A stretch of 64,000 bases of DNA from Pseudoalteromonas sp. MMG007 (GTDB lineage: Bacteria; Pseudomonadota; Gammaproteobacteria; Enterobacterales; Alteromonadaceae). The stretch spans positions 1-64,000 of the forward strand of contig NZ_JAGJEI010000008.1 in the NCBI RefSeq assembly GCF_018100985.1, read 5' to 3'. Position 1 is the stretch's first letter, and each line of letters starts with the position of its first letter. The notes beneath the pieces were generated by a model. That model searched no databases. It saw only the letters and a list, made by a program, of their open reading frames with translations, and was not told the DNA's origin. The position numbers and the translations under genes were made by a program. Shown here in pieces: positions 18,696-28,582 of this stretch.

Positions 18696-19319
18696 ATGAT
18701 TGGTGTGATCAGCGGCGATATAATTAAATCGCAAAAAATACCTAAGCAACAATACGATGCCATGCTTTATCAGTTAGAGCAAAGTTTGCGTGCAATTAGC
18801 AATAAATCAACGCTTTGGAACATTTACCGAGGTGATGCATTTCAGCTACAAGTTAACCAAGGTGAGCAGTTAATTAAAACTGCCATCCTCATATATTTAC
18901 ACTTAAAATCTGCAGGATACGAGGTCCGACAAAGTATGGCACTTGGTCAAATTGATAACCCGCGCAGTGATATAAAAACAGCCACAGGCTCAGCTTATAC
19001 TCTCTCAGGGCAAGGCCTTGATAAAATAACCAACCAACGCTTTGCATTTAATATAACCGAGCAAAGCATAGACGAAAGCTTTAGCCTTAATCTCATTTTT
19101 GTTGATACCTTACTGAGTAAAATAACAAAAGCACAGGCAAACGCTTTGTACGTGTATTTAACACAAAAAAATAACAACCACGCAGCACTTGCTAAAGAGC
19201 TCAATACAAGCCGCGAAAACGTGACTAAGCTACTTAATTTAGCTAACTATCAACTTATAGAGCGCTTTATTACGCATGCAGAACAGGTTATAAAAAATAT
19301 AATAAAAGGAATCGCATAA
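18696..19319 (+). CDS. SatD family protein with C-terminal helix-turn-helix
   Basis: This 207-residue protein resembles the SatD family (PF16264), of no firm biochemical function. The N-terminal part has SGDIIKS (D8), YRGDAFQL (D47), VRQSMALG and ATGSAYTLSGQGLD, a layout reminiscent of nucleotide-binding palm domains. Residues about 162-183 (AALAKELNTSRENVTKLL) form a clear helix-turn-helix. It is coupled to the downstream DUF3307 gene by a TAATG-type one-base overlap and preceded by three palindromes it may bind. Confidence 0.82.
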   Translation: MIGVISGDIIKSQKIPKQQYDAMLYQLEQSLRAISNKSTLWNIYRGDAFQLQVNQGEQLIKTAILIYLHLKSAGYEVRQSMALGQIDNPRSDIKTATGSAYTLSGQGLDKITNQRFAFNITEQSIDESFSLNLIFVDTLLSKITKAQANALYVYLTQKNNNHAALAKELNTSRENVTKLLNLANYQLIERFITHAEQVIKNIIKGIA

Positions 19320-20062
19320 TGGCGTTTTCGTTACTGCTGGTAGCACTTATTATTGGTCACTTACTCGCTGATTTTTACTGGCAACCTATGAGCTGGGTGA
19401 ACGATAGAAACTCCCGCCACTTTAAAGCTAGAAAGCTCTATTTACATGTGCTAGTACATGGCATAACAAGCGCTATTATTCTCGCTTTTTGGGAATATAC
19501 CTATGGCTGGCAGCAACTGAGTACTGTGTTACTTGCCACAGCTGTAATTATGCTTAGCCATTACTTTATTGATATAGCTAAGTCGTATTCAAATAAAGGA
19601 GTAGTGCCGTTTTTACTCGACCAAATAGCGCATATAGCTGTAATAATAGCGCTGTGTATTTATATAACCGATAACCAAATTTTAATCGCATACGTAAGCG
19701 CACTTGCCACGAACCCTAACGTACTCTGGGTTGTATGCGGATATTTAATTATATTAAGCCCAAGTGCCGTATTTATAAGAATGATGCTAGAAAGGCTCAC
19801 CGCTAACTTTTCAAGTGAGGGCAGCTTGCTATTGGCTGGGCAAAGCATTGGCATGATAGAGCGCGTATTAATGCTGAGCTTTATACTACTTGATCAATTT
19901 GCCGGGCTTGGCTTTTTGCTAGCTGCAAAGTCGATATTTAGGTTTGGCGATTTAAGTGCCAGTAAAGATAAAAAGCTCACTGAGTATGTAATGCTGGGCA
20001 CCTTACTAAGCGTAAGTGTTACTTTGTTTGTAGGATTAGGCGTTAATTATTTGATTAGGTAG
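19319..20062 (+). CDS. DUF3307 family integral membrane protein
   Basis: The 247-residue protein has about six or seven membrane helices. The N terminus LIIGHLLADFYWQP and the following HVLVHGITSAIILAF and LSHYFIDIAKSY segments carry conserved His and Asp residues typical of DUF3307. Function is unknown; the family commonly neighbours SatD genes, which is also the case here. The start overlaps the satD stop. A strong terminator follows. Confidence 0.85.
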   Translation: MAFSLLLVALIIGHLLADFYWQPMSWVNDRNSRHFKARKLYLHVLVHGITSAIILAFWEYTYGWQQLSTVLLATAVIMLSHYFIDIAKSYSNKGVVPFLLDQIAHIAVIIALCIYITDNQILIAYVSALATNPNVLWVVCGYLIILSPSAVFIRMMLERLTANFSSEGSLLLAGQSIGMIERVLMLSFILLDQFAGLGFLLAAKSIFRFGDLSASKDKKLTEYVMLGTLLSVSVTLFVGLGVNYLIR

Positions 20063-20093
20063 GCAGTACATTAAGTATAAATTACAGATAATA

Positions 20094-20133
20094 AAAAACG
20101 CGCTACTTTTATTAAAAAGGTAGCGCGTTTTTT
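20094..20133. terminator. Bidirectional terminator between DUF3307 gene and rhlE
   Basis: A long hairpin with the core ACGCGCTAC paired with GTAGCGCGT, flanked by A6 and T6, separates the convergent genes. Confidence 0.9.
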
Positions 20134-20176
20134 GTATTAGCGTTTAGTTAAAGGCCAATACAATCATTAATAATGA

Positions 20177-21571
20177 TTAATCGTTATTTGGGCGACGACG
20201 GCGCTGACCATTACCACCAACCGATTGGCGTTTTGCCCATGGGTTTTGTGCATTATCATCTGTTTTGGCTGCTGGCTTTTTAGAACCACCACGACGAGGG
20301 CCTGTACCATTACCGCCATTGTTTGGCTTTTTACTGTTAGGCTTACTGCTATCAGATTTAGGCTTATTAAAAGGCTGCTTTTTCTTAGGCTTTTTAGCTG
20401 GCAGTGGGCGAGCATCAAGTGCACGCTCAGCTACTGGGTTTACTGGCTCAAAACCTTCTTCTTCAGCACGAGGAATAAGCTCACCAATAAAGCGCTCAAT
20501 GCCGTATAAATCTACTGCATCTTCTGTTGTTACAAACGAAATAGCATGGCCCGATGCACCAGCACGACCTGTACGGCCAATACGATGTACATAATCTTCA
20601 TATACATTAGGTAAATCGTAGTTTACTACATGCGGGAGCTCAACAATATCAAGGCCACGAGCCACAATATCAGTGGCTACAAGTACACGTACTTCACCGC
20701 TCTTAAAACCATCAAGTGCTTTTACGCGCGCGCCTTGTGATTTATTACCATGAATAGCGGCACCTACAATGTCGTCGCGCTCAAGTTGTTTAACTAGGCG
20801 GTTAGCACCATGTTTAGTTCGGCTAAATACTAAAACTTGCTGCCAATCGTTGCTACGAATTAAATGACTTAGTAAAGCAGTTTTACGCCCTTTATCTACC
20901 GCATAAACGCTTTGCGTTACACTTTTAGCCGTGGTGTTTTTTGCTGCAACTGAAATTTCAACAGGATCGTTTATTAAGCCTTTAGCTAATGCACGAATAT
21001 CATCTGAAAACGTTGCCGAAAACATAAGGTTTTGGCGCTTAGGTGGCATTTTAGCAATGAGACGTTTAATGTCGTGAATAAAGCCCATATCAAGCATTCG
21101 GTCAGCTTCATCAAGTACGAGTACTTCAACGCTATCAAACTTAACTGCATTTTGATTATGTAGATCAATTAAACGCCCAGGCGTTGCCACTAAAATATCA
21201 ACCCCTTTGCGAAGGCGCTGCATTTGCGGGTTAATTTTAACGCCACCGTATACAACAAACGAACTGACATCCGAATGCTTAGCGTATTCCTCAACGTTTT
21301 CGCTAACTTGCAGTGCAAGCTCACGGGTTGGCGCTAAAATAAGTGCGCGTACGTGATTACTTTTAGCTTTAGGGCCTGACGATAAACGTTCAATAAGTGG
21401 TAATGTAAAACCAGCTGTTTTACCAGTACCGGTTTGTGCAGCCGCCATTACATCGCGACGTTCAATAATTGCAGGAATTGCTTGAGCCTGAATAGGCGTT
21501 GGCGTTTCATAGCCCTTTTCTAAAACCGCATTAACTAAAGACTGTGATAAACCTAAACCATCAAAACTCAT
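20177..21571 (-). CDS. rhlE: DEAD-box ATP-dependent RNA helicase RhlE
   Basis: The 464-residue RNA helicase has all DEAD-box motifs: Q motif [46 protein letters not shown] and [10 protein letters not shown]. After about residue 375 comes a Lys/Asn/Gly/Arg-rich unstructured tail that should bind RNA non-specifically. Start [14 protein letters not shown] is typical of RhlE, which remodels RNA in ribosome maturation and decay. It is monocistronic. Confidence 0.93.
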   Translation of the reverse strand: MSFDGLGLSQSLVNAVLEKGYETPTPIQAQAIPAIIERRDVMAAAQTGTGKTAGFTLPLIERLSSGPKAKSNHVRALILAPTRELALQVSENVEEYAKHSDVSSFVVYGGVKINPQMQRLRKGVDILVATPGRLIDLHNQNAVKFDSVEVLVLDEADRMLDMGFIHDIKRLIAKMPPKRQNLMFSATFSDDIRALAKGLINDPVEISVAAKNTTAKSVTQSVYAVDKGRKTALLSHLIRSNDWQQVLVFSRTKHGANRLVKQLERDDIVGAAIHGNKSQGARVKALDGFKSGEVRVLVATDIVARGLDIVELPHVVNYDLPNVYEDYVHRIGRTGRAGASGHAISFVTTEDAVDLYGIERFIGELIPRAEEEGFEPVNPVAERALDARPLPAKKPKKKQPFNKPKSDSSKPNSKKPNNGGNGTGPRRGGSKKPAAKTDDNAQNPWAKRQSVGGNGQRRRRPNND

Positions 21572-21716
21572 ATAAACTCTCTTTTAAATAAGGCTACGTT
21601 AGCCAGTTGCGCGCATTATACCTGTCATGGCTAAGAATGCATGACATTATTTACGTTGTTGGCAATTGAGCATAGCTTAATAAAATTAAACCAGTCATCA
21701 TATTGCTTAAAAATGC

Positions 21717-21741
21717 AAAAAACGGCCAGTAGCCGTTTTTT
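21717..21741 (-). terminator. Terminator of the 2OG-Fe(II) oxygenase gene
   Basis: The stem AAAAAACGGC paired with GCCGTTTTTT lies about 30 bases after the stop codon on the minus strand. The A/T tracts are on both sides. Confidence 0.85.
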
Positions 21742-21771
21742 GTTTATACCTAATAGCGCTTATTATTAGCG

Positions 21772-22611
21772 CTATTTAACACCTAGCTCGCGTAAGCGCT
21801 CTTGTAGGTAACTGTCAGCAGTGTAACGTTCAGACAAAACAACATCTGGACGCGGGTGTAAAAACAGCGGCAACGAAATGCGTGATTTAGTAGACGCCTT
21901 ACCTGTAGGGTTAATTACACGGTGAATAGTCGATGGAAAATATCCGCCCGACGCTTCTTGTAGCATGTCACCAATATTAATAATAAGGCTGCCAAAATCA
22001 CATGGTACGTCTAACCAACCGCCATCTGTTTTTTGAACTTGTAGGCCTGGCTCGTTTGACGCTGGCAATACAGTTAACAAGTTAATGTCACCGTGGGCAG
22101 CGGCGCGAATAGCACCTGGCTCTTCGTCACCTGTCATTGGCGGGTAATGTAGAATACGTAACAATGTTTGCTCAGAATCAGCAATCATGTCTTTTAAATC
22201 AATAGAGAACTTAGCACGTACATCCGCTGGTGCCTCTGCTTGAACCCAGCTTAAAAGCGTTGCTGCAAATTCGTTAGCTAAGCGGTAGTACTCACGTACG
22301 TCAGCTTCAAGCTGCGCCGGTACTCGGCCTTTAGGGTAAACATGAAAGTACTCTTTAATGTCTTTTACTGTAAAGCCTTTAGCTACTTCAGATACTGAAG
22401 GCGGAAAATAACCGTCTTGCGTTTCTTTAGAGAATAAAAAGTCGTGCTTTTGCTCTGAATTAAAGAAGTCTTGCCAATTTTTATAGATAGACTCAACTAA
22501 AGATTGTGGAATTGGGTGATTTTTTAATACACCAAAACCAGTATTTCTTAACGATTCAACAAAGTGAGCAGCCGCATCGGGAGCTTTATAATCAACAGTA
22601 GGTAATTGCAT
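21772..22611 (-). CDS. 2-oxoglutarate/Fe(II)-dependent dioxygenase, isopenicillin N synthase-like
   Basis: The 279-residue protein has the DIOX-type layout. The iron ligands are visible as HGD (AAHGDINLLTVL) and a later His (STIHRVINP), and the co-substrate-binding R-x-S is in SRISLPLFLHP. It should use O2 and iron to oxidise a small molecule; the substrate is unknown. It is divergent from the hydrolase-OsmC gene; the 267-base spacer contains an FNR-type box and another palindrome. Confidence 0.88.
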   Translation of the reverse strand: MQLPTVDYKAPDAAAHFVESLRNTGFGVLKNHPIPQSLVESIYKNWQDFFNSEQKHDFLFSKETQDGYFPPSVSEVAKGFTVKDIKEYFHVYPKGRVPAQLEADVREYYRLANEFAATLLSWVQAEAPADVRAKFSIDLKDMIADSEQTLLRILHYPPMTGDEEPGAIRAAAHGDINLLTVLPASNEPGLQVQKTDGGWLDVPCDFGSLIINIGDMLQEASGGYFPSTIHRVINPTGKASTKSRISLPLFLHPRPDVVLSERYTADSYLQERLRELGVK

Positions 22612-22735
22612 TGTACGTTCCAGTGAATAGGTTGTTAGAAGTGAACTGCTTTAAAATATAGCTAACATGCCAATATAAAGTAGTAAATCCTTCATTATAG
22701 CGCCGTGCGAGGATAGACAAACCACCCCAAAAACA

Positions 22736-22753
22736 TAAGGACAAATGTCCTTA
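22736..22753. promoter_or_regulatory. Palindrome TAAGGACA-AA-TGTCCTTA
   Basis: This is a perfect inverted repeat with 8-base arms and a 2-base centre, between the divergent oxygenase and hydrolase-OsmC genes. Its core GGACA-NN-TGTCC recurs at 33260-33271 upstream of purM. It could be a transcription-factor site; the factor is not known. Confidence 0.5.
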
Positions 22754-22776
22754 AGGCTATTTAATAAACAGTTCAC

Positions 22777-22790
22777 TTGATCGAGATCAA
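22777..22790. promoter_or_regulatory. FNR-type box TTGATCGAGATCAA
   Basis: It matches the FNR consensus TTGAT-N4-ATCAA at all ten defined positions. It is about 88 bases upstream of the hydrolase-OsmC start codon and about 165 from the oxygenase start. It suggests oxygen-responsive control of one or both genes (inferred). Confidence 0.65.
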
Positions 22791-22878
22791 AGCAGAATAA
22801 ACATTGAATTTGCAACAAATAATGCCTATATCTGGTCTATGATTGTAATGTATTAAATTGCGACACGAAGGCTTCCAC

Positions 22879-24081
22879 ATGCGACAAAAAGTATCTTTTA
22901 AAAGCGGCGATTTAGAACTTGCCGGTCAACTCGAACGCCCATCTGGCGATATAAAGTTTTATGCACTCTTTGCCCACTGCTTTACCTGCGGAAAAGACAT
23001 AGCAGCTGCAACCCGTATTAGCCGTGCACTTACCCAGCAAGGGATTGCCGTACTGCGTTTTGATTTTACTGGCCTTGGTAATAGTGATGGCGATTTTGCC
23101 AATAGTAATTTTTCTTCGAATATTCAAGACTTAGTTGCCGCAGCCGATCACTTACGAAATAATTTTGAAGCCCCCCAGCTATTAATTGGCCACAGCTTAG
23201 GCGGTGCCGCCGTGCTTGCTGCCGCAGAGCATATTCCTGAAATATCAGCGATTACAACCATTGGCGCACCGTCAGATGCGCAGCATGTAGCGCATAACTT
23301 TGAAGCACACCTTGATGAAATTAACGCAGCAGGTGAAGCTAAAGTAAGCTTAGCCGGGCGTGAATTTACCATTAAAAAGCAATTTGTAGAGGACATAGCA
23401 AAATACGGTCGTAGCCACATAGGCAAATTAAAACGCGCGTTATTAGTTATGCACTCCCCTGTTGATGCCACAGTAAATATTTCTGAAGCTGAGAAAATTT
23501 ACGCATCAGCGAAACACCCTAAAAGTTTTATAAGCCTAGATAACGCCGATCACTTATTAACTAATAAAGACGACGCTGATTACGCAGCCACTATTATTGC
23601 TAATTGGGCAAACCGCTACGTTGAATATGATAAAACTGGCTATAGCGCAAAATTAGAAGGTGGAAAAGTTTTAGTAGAAGAAAAAGACCATATATTCACT
23701 CAGCATGTGAGCACCAAAGATCATACATGGCTTGCAGATGAACCTATAAAAGTAGGTGGTAATAACTTAGGCCCTGATCCATACGATCATATACTCGCAG
23801 GCCTAGGCGCGTGTACATCAATGACATTGCGTATGTACGCCACATTAAAAAAGCTGCCGCTTGATCATGTAAAAGTAGAGCTTGAACACACGCGTGACTA
23901 CTACCAAGATTGCGACAACGGTGAATGCACTCAAACACTTGAAGCCATTACCCGTAAAATAACCCTACGCGGCGACTTAACTGAAGCACAGCGCCAACGC
24001 CTGCTAGAAATAGCCGACAAATGCCCTGTACATAAAACCCTGCATAACAGCCCTCTTGTTGTCAGTGAGTTAGTTGAGTAA
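22879..24081 (+). CDS. Bifunctional alpha/beta hydrolase / OsmC family protein
   Basis: This is a fusion of two domains (400 residues). Residues about 1-250 form an alpha/beta hydrolase with nucleophile elbow GHSLGG and a late His in NADHLL. Residues about 270-400 form an OsmC/Ohr-like domain with the redox cysteines in LGACTSMT and DKCPVHKT. OsmC proteins detoxify organic hydroperoxides. The start at 22879 is preferred (AAGG seven bases upstream) over an upstream TTG. A likely stress-response role fits the FNR-type box upstream. Confidence 0.9.
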   Translation: MRQKVSFKSGDLELAGQLERPSGDIKFYALFAHCFTCGKDIAAATRISRALTQQGIAVLRFDFTGLGNSDGDFANSNFSSNIQDLVAAADHLRNNFEAPQLLIGHSLGGAAVLAAAEHIPEISAITTIGAPSDAQHVAHNFEAHLDEINAAGEAKVSLAGREFTIKKQFVEDIAKYGRSHIGKLKRALLVMHSPVDATVNISEAEKIYASAKHPKSFISLDNADHLLTNKDDADYAATIIANWANRYVEYDKTGYSAKLEGGKVLVEEKDHIFTQHVSTKDHTWLADEPIKVGGNNLGPDPYDHILAGLGACTSMTLRMYATLKKLPLDHVKVELEHTRDYYQDCDNGECTQTLEAITRKITLRGDLTEAQRQRLLEIADKCPVHKTLHNSPLVVSELVE

Positions 24082-24091
24082 CTAAAATTAA

Positions 24092-24115
24092 ATAGCGCAG
24101 CCATGGCTGCGCTAT
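24092..24115. terminator. Perfect palindrome, probable terminator hairpin
   Basis: A fully self-complementary 24-base sequence with core GCGCAGCCATGGCTGCGC lies between convergent genes. It lacks a strong T-tract, so termination may be partial. Confidence 0.55.
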
Positions 24116-24143
24116 CTAATAAAGTAAAGCTCTACAAGTTTTA

Positions 24144-24887
24144 TTAATTTAAAAACGCCACTACTTCTTTACTTATTCTATCTACCAGCCACGCTGGCCC
24201 GCCATCGTACATATCGTTATGTCGCGATTTTTCAATCGTTATTTGGCTAACAGGAAACTCTTTAAGCTCTGTATCGTTTAACAGCACATTTGCATCAGCT
24301 GGATAATCACTACCACGAAGTGTAAGTACGCGTATGCTTTTATTACGTGGGATCAACATACGGCGGTGATCAAGTGTAATTACTTGGCTTACTTCATCTG
24401 GATAAATTGAAGCATATAAAGCAGATATATCGCCGCCGTTTGAGTGGCCAAATAACGTGAGCTGAGAAAAGTTATACTCAGGGTATTGCGCACTTAGTTG
24501 ATTAACTAAAAACTTAAGCGTTACTACACCGCGGTGCCAGTTTTCCATACGGGTAGTTAAATAGGGCTGATTGTGGTTGAGTTTAGGGTCGGTTTTAAGC
24601 TCATGCGCCACTGCAATACTTAAATAGCCTTGTGCATTAAATAGCTTACTCGCAAACGTGTAGTCATTGTGGCTAATGCCGTAGCCCGCATTTACAAATG
24701 CTACAGGGCACTTTGCCTGCCCGCTGCATTGATTACTATTATTTGGGAGTGTGATATTGATAGGAATGGTGCGATTGCGGCTTTTATCTACTATCATACC
24801 GTCTTGAGCAAAGCTCAATGGTGACATTAAACTCGAGCTTAGTGTAAGTGCGCTTAATATTAGTAACTTTTTTATTGCTTTATGCAT
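24144..24887 (-). CDS. Secreted alpha/beta hydrolase of unknown substrate
   Basis: The 247-residue protein has an N-terminal signal peptide (KKLLILSALTLSSSLMSPLSFAQ). The mature part is an alpha/beta hydrolase with nucleophile motif GHSNGG, a candidate acid in GSDYPAD and a His in SRHNDMYDGGP, so the triad appears complete. A periplasmic esterase or related role is inferred. It is divergent from the hypothetical gene at 25012. Confidence 0.8.
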   Translation of the reverse strand: MHKAIKKLLILSALTLSSSLMSPLSFAQDGMIVDKSRNRTIPINITLPNNSNQCSGQAKCPVAFVNAGYGISHNDYTFASKLFNAQGYLSIAVAHELKTDPKLNHNQPYLTTRMENWHRGVVTLKFLVNQLSAQYPEYNFSQLTLFGHSNGGDISALYASIYPDEVSQVITLDHRRMLIPRNKSIRVLTLRGSDYPADANVLLNDTELKEFPVSQITIEKSRHNDMYDGGPAWLVDRISKEVVAFLN

Positions 24888-25011
24888 GTTTTAAATTATA
24901 TAAATTATTGTTTTTAAATAAAAATAACTTTTACCATAAAGGTTAGCGCGCGTCATTGCTAATGTATGCGATAATACGGGTATTATTTTTAGTTAATTTA
25001 GAAAGTACCCC

Positions 25012-25335
25012 ATGAAATCATATACCACCATTGAACAACGTATCGACATTTTGCAAAGTCGAATAGAAGCCTACAAAGAAGAAATTGCCGTATTAAAGGC
25101 CGAGCCAAAAAGTAATAACGAGCGTATTATTTTCAAATTTATTGAAACCGGCAGCACAGGTAAAACAAAAGACTTTGTTCGTGAGTTAGGAATAAAGTCG
25201 CCGCGCGATAGCTTATATTCATCAGGTGATGTAACTAAGCTTGTTAAAGACGGTGCTGATGATATTACCCCTGCGTTACTGGAAATTGCTCGCGCACTTG
25301 CAAGCGCACGTAACAAAAATGGCCCTAGCTGTTAA
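25012..25335 (+). CDS. Hypothetical protein with N-terminal coiled coil
   Basis: The 107-residue protein is not recognised. Residues about 5-32 (IEQRIDILQSRIEAYKEEI) form a likely coiled coil. The remainder (KTKDFVRELGIKSPRDSLYS, then ITPALLEIARALASAR) is helical and somewhat basic. A small DNA- or protein-binding factor is possible but unproven. The Shine-Dalgarno sequence is weak (GAAAG). A hairpin at 25380-25411 follows. Confidence 0.6.
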   Translation: MKSYTTIEQRIDILQSRIEAYKEEIAVLKAEPKSNNERIIFKFIETGSTGKTKDFVRELGIKSPRDSLYSSGDVTKLVKDGADDITPALLEIARALASARNKNGPSC

Positions 25336-25379
25336 TAACTAGCTAAAGCTATTATTAATCTCAATGTAGGTTATTTATT

Positions 25380-25411
25380 GTTTAGAAGCTCGCGTTTTGT
25401 AGCTTCTAAAC
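25380..25411. terminator. Hairpin between convergent genes
   Basis: An 11-base inverted repeat (GTTTAGAAGCT and AGCTTCTAAAC) lies between the convergent hypothetical and pentapeptide-repeat genes. Without a T-tract of note it is a weak or bidirectional terminator at best. Confidence 0.5.
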
Positions 25412-25419
25412 AACGTAAA

Positions 25420-26016
25420 CTAGTCACAGAGCTCTATATCAAGGCTTGTAAGCAAATTAAGTGCTTCAAAGCGCTCAAATTTAGCCCCCGCTAATACATT
25501 ATTATTTAAATCAATATTAAACTCAGTTGCACCAACAAAGTCACACTTAGTTAAATTGGTATGAAAAAACTCACTATCGCGGAAATCTGTTCCGGTAAAC
25601 TTACTTTGCTTTAAGTTGGCATGTCTAAAATCAACGTTTTTTGCAAAGCAGTGAATTAGTTTTAGTGATTTTAGAGTTAAATCATAAAAAGAGCTGTTAC
25701 TAAGCTCACAGCTATTAAAGCTCACCGGTGCATCAATACTTAGCGCCCCCCAATCAGCATCGCCCCACTGCACACTGTTTAGCTTACAATCACTAAAGCT
25801 TACATCTTCAAGGGAGCTGTAGCCCCACTTGAGTAACGACAAATTACAATTTTTAAAGCTGCACTCTATAAATCGACATGTTTTAAAGTGCGCCTGCGAG
25901 AAATCACACTCAGTAAACGTACACGCTTCAAATTCAGCGTTTTCAATTAATTGCTCTGCTAACTGCAAGGTACTAAATTGCTGGTCGTAATAATGATTAT
26001 TATTGGAAATTGTCAC
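25420..26016 (-). CDS. Pentapeptide-repeat protein
   Basis: The 198-residue protein is built of A/C-(D/N)-(L/F)-x-x repeats, for example ACTFTECDFSQAHFKTCRFI and ANLKQSKFTGTDFRDSEF, which form a right-handed quadrilateral beta-helix. Relatives include gyrase-mimicking Qnr/MfpA proteins, but the Qnr-specific length and loop pattern are not evident, so no resistance function is claimed. It is followed by a small membrane-protein gene in the same direction upstream. Confidence 0.85.
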   Translation of the reverse strand: MTISNNNHYYDQQFSTLQLAEQLIENAEFEACTFTECDFSQAHFKTCRFIECSFKNCNLSLLKWGYSSLEDVSFSDCKLNSVQWGDADWGALSIDAPVSFNSCELSNSSFYDLTLKSLKLIHCFAKNVDFRHANLKQSKFTGTDFRDSEFFHTNLTKCDFVGATEFNIDLNNNVLAGAKFERFEALNLLTSLDIELCD

Positions 26017-26046
26017 TGTTACTGCTTATCCATAATTAGATTTTCG

Positions 26047-26277
26047 TTAATGAGCGTAAGGGCTCGTTTTAGGCAAATCTTGTTTAAGCGCTAATAAGGC
26101 TATAAAAATTAAGCCAAACAGCGGAAATACTGCCAAACATCCGCCTACAAAGGCTAAAACGCCAGGCATGGTACTTTTACTTTTACCTATTTTGTAGCTA
26201 ATAAGCGCAAAAATCGGAATGCAAAACATAATAAAAAAAGCCAAAAATTCACCAAATAATGTGAGATTAAACGACAT
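26047..26277 (-). CDS. Small integral membrane protein, hypothetical
   Basis: This 76-residue protein has two hydrophobic helices (FLAFFIMFCIPIFALIS and FPLFGLIFIALLALK). The start at 26277 is chosen because GGGAG sits five bases upstream; an in-frame start 30 bases earlier lacks this. It ends 31 bases before the pentapeptide-repeat gene and is probably co-transcribed. Function unknown. Confidence 0.7.
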   Translation of the reverse strand: MSFNLTLFGEFLAFFIMFCIPIFALISYKIGKSKSTMPGVLAFVGGCLAVFPLFGLIFIALLALKQDLPKTSPYAH

Positions 26278-26488
26278 AAGAACTCCCTCTCTATTGAATA
26301 ATACCAATCAGCTTAAGTTACTAGTCATTTATAGCGACAGATAAATAGAGTGATAACAAGGCATAAATATCGACATATAGTTTTGCATGAGAAATTTATA
26401 ACACTGTTAACGCTTTGTTTAGCACGCTAAAAAGGCTAAATATTTAAGCCGATTGGTACAATATTTAAACTGCTTTAAATTTAACCAT

Positions 26489-26521
26489 AAAAAACCCCTA
26501 GGCATACTCCTAAGGGTTTTT
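26489..26521 (-). terminator. Rho-independent terminator of aspS
   Basis: On the minus strand AAAAACCC pairs with GGGTTTTT after a CTTAGG/CCTAGG inner stem, followed by T's, about 35 bases past the aspS stop. Confidence 0.88.
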
Positions 26522-26554
26522 AAATCTAGCTAATCACACGTGTTGTGCGTGGTA

Positions 26555-28333
26555 TTACTCTTCGCTAGGAATTGCTTTTTCTACTACGCTAATTGCAAGC
26601 TCAGTTAAAGAGTCGCTATTAGCTTTACTAGGTGCATCGGTTAATAAGCACGATGCTTGAGTGGTTTTAGGGAAAGCAATAACGTCACGAATGTTATCTG
26701 TACCACATAAAAGCATAACTAAACGGTCAAGACCAAAGGCTAAACCTGCATGCGGCGGTGTGCCGTATTTAAGGGCATCAAGTAAAAAGCCAAACTTATC
26801 TTGTTGCTCTTGTGCGTCAATACCTAAAATTCTAAATGCGGCTTCTTGCATATCTGCATTGTGAATACGTACCGAACCGCCACCTACTTCGTAGCCGTTT
26901 AATACCATATCGTAAGCATCTGAAATAGCCGCGGCTGGGTTTGCTTCAAGCTCGCTTGCACTGATATCTTTTGGTGCTGTGAATGGATGGTGTACTGCGT
27001 GAAGAGTACCTTCATCATCTTCTTCAAACATTGGGAAGTCAACAACCCAAAGTGGCGCCCAACTATTTAGATTAGTGATTTCTAAATCAACACCAATCTT
27101 CAAGCGAAGCGCGCCCATTGCTTCGTTTACAACGTTGCGTTTATCAGCACCAAATAAAATAATATCGCCAGTTTGTGCGTTAGTACGCTCAAGTAACTGG
27201 GTAATTACCTCTTCGTTTAAAAACTTAGCTACTGGAGATTGAACGCCCTCAGCACCTGCATCGCGGTCGTTTACTTTCATCCACGCCATGCCTTTAGCGC
27301 CGTAAATACCAATAAACTTGGTGTAATCATCAAGTTGTTTGCGAGAAAGTTTAGCGCCACCCGGTACAGTTAGTACAGCAACACGGCCTTTTTCGTCATT
27401 AGCAGGACCAGAGAAAACATTAAACTCTACGTCTTTAACTAAATCTGCAACATCAACTAATTTCATTGGGTTACGTAAATCTGGCTTATCTGAACCATAC
27501 AGGCTCATTGCCTCGCTGTAAGGCATAATTGGGAAGTCGCCTAAATCAACGTTTAATAATGATTGCCACATCTCACGAATCATTTTCTCAGTCATACCAC
27601 GTACTTGATCAGAGCTCATGAACGAGGTTTCTAAATCTATTTGGGTAAATTCAGGTTGGCGATCGGCACGTAAATCTTCATCACGGAAACATTTAACAAT
27701 TTGGTAGTAACGGTCAAAACCCGACATCATCAACAATTGCTTAAACAGCTGTGGCGACTGCGGTAACGCGTAAAAACTACCTTTGTGAACACGGCTCGGT
27801 ACTAAATAATCGCGCGCGCCTTCTGGCGTTGCTTTAGTAAGTACTGGTGTTTCGATATCTAAAAAGCCGTTTTCATCTAAAAAGCGGCGAACAAAGCTAC
27901 TTGCTTTAGCGCGTAATTTAATACGGTCGCTCATTTCAAGGCGACGTAAATCTAAGTAACGGTACTTTAAGCGACGCTCTTCTGAATTTGTTTGGTTAAA
28001 ATCAAGCGGTAATGGCTCTGAGCGGTTAATGATTGTAAGCTCAGTACCTAAAATTTCCACTTCGCCAGTTGCCATATCTTTATTTATTTGGCTGTCTGGG
28101 CGCGCACGTACAACCCCTTTTAACTGCACACAAAATTCTTGACGAAGTTTGTTAGCGGTATCCATTAGTCCTTCAACTTCTGGATCGAATACAACTTGTA
28201 CTAAACCTTCTCTATCGCGTAAATCGACAAAGATAAGTCCACCAAGGTCACGTCGTTTGTTGATCCAACCACATAGTTCAACTTCTTGATCTACGTGAGT
28301 TTTATTTAGCTGTCCGCAATATATAGAGCGCAT
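26555..28333 (-). CDS. aspS: Aspartyl-tRNA synthetase
   Basis: AspS charges tRNA-Asp, the tRNA encoded seven times at 44.3-45.0 kb. The 592-residue protein is normal in length. It has the OB-fold anticodon domain ([19 protein letters not shown]), class II motif 2 ([18 protein letters not shown]), a bacterial GAD insertion domain and motif 3 ([12 protein letters not shown]). It is divergent from the yecE-like gene. Confidence 0.97.
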   Translation of the reverse strand: MRSIYCGQLNKTHVDQEVELCGWINKRRDLGGLIFVDLRDREGLVQVVFDPEVEGLMDTANKLRQEFCVQLKGVVRARPDSQINKDMATGEVEILGTELTIINRSEPLPLDFNQTNSEERRLKYRYLDLRRLEMSDRIKLRAKASSFVRRFLDENGFLDIETPVLTKATPEGARDYLVPSRVHKGSFYALPQSPQLFKQLLMMSGFDRYYQIVKCFRDEDLRADRQPEFTQIDLETSFMSSDQVRGMTEKMIREMWQSLLNVDLGDFPIMPYSEAMSLYGSDKPDLRNPMKLVDVADLVKDVEFNVFSGPANDEKGRVAVLTVPGGAKLSRKQLDDYTKFIGIYGAKGMAWMKVNDRDAGAEGVQSPVAKFLNEEVITQLLERTNAQTGDIILFGADKRNVVNEAMGALRLKIGVDLEITNLNSWAPLWVVDFPMFEEDDEGTLHAVHHPFTAPKDISASELEANPAAAISDAYDMVLNGYEVGGGSVRIHNADMQEAAFRILGIDAQEQQDKFGFLLDALKYGTPPHAGLAFGLDRLVMLLCGTDNIRDVIAFPKTTQASCLLTDAPSKANSDSLTELAISVVEKAIPSEE

Positions 28334-28582
28334 AGTTTTCCTGTCAGATAAAAGGCTTGAACGGTTAAATTTATTTGTTTTAAGGCGTGTGATTTAAAAA
28401 ACAGGTCACCACAATACAAATAAAGCCGCTAGCAATCTAAAAATAATCAAATTAAGCCCTGCATTATACCCAAGTAGTATCAAGATGCTAGGGCGTGTGT
28501 TTAGCTTTGTAATGTTAATTTGCAGCAACTACCAAATGTATTTGGTACACTTGCGTCACGAAGTAATTTATCAGCTATTTAT

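Noticed and set aside
25420-26016. Qnr quinolone-resistance gene
   Set aside because: Pentapeptide repeats alone are not enough; length and the Qnr loop pattern do not match clearly.
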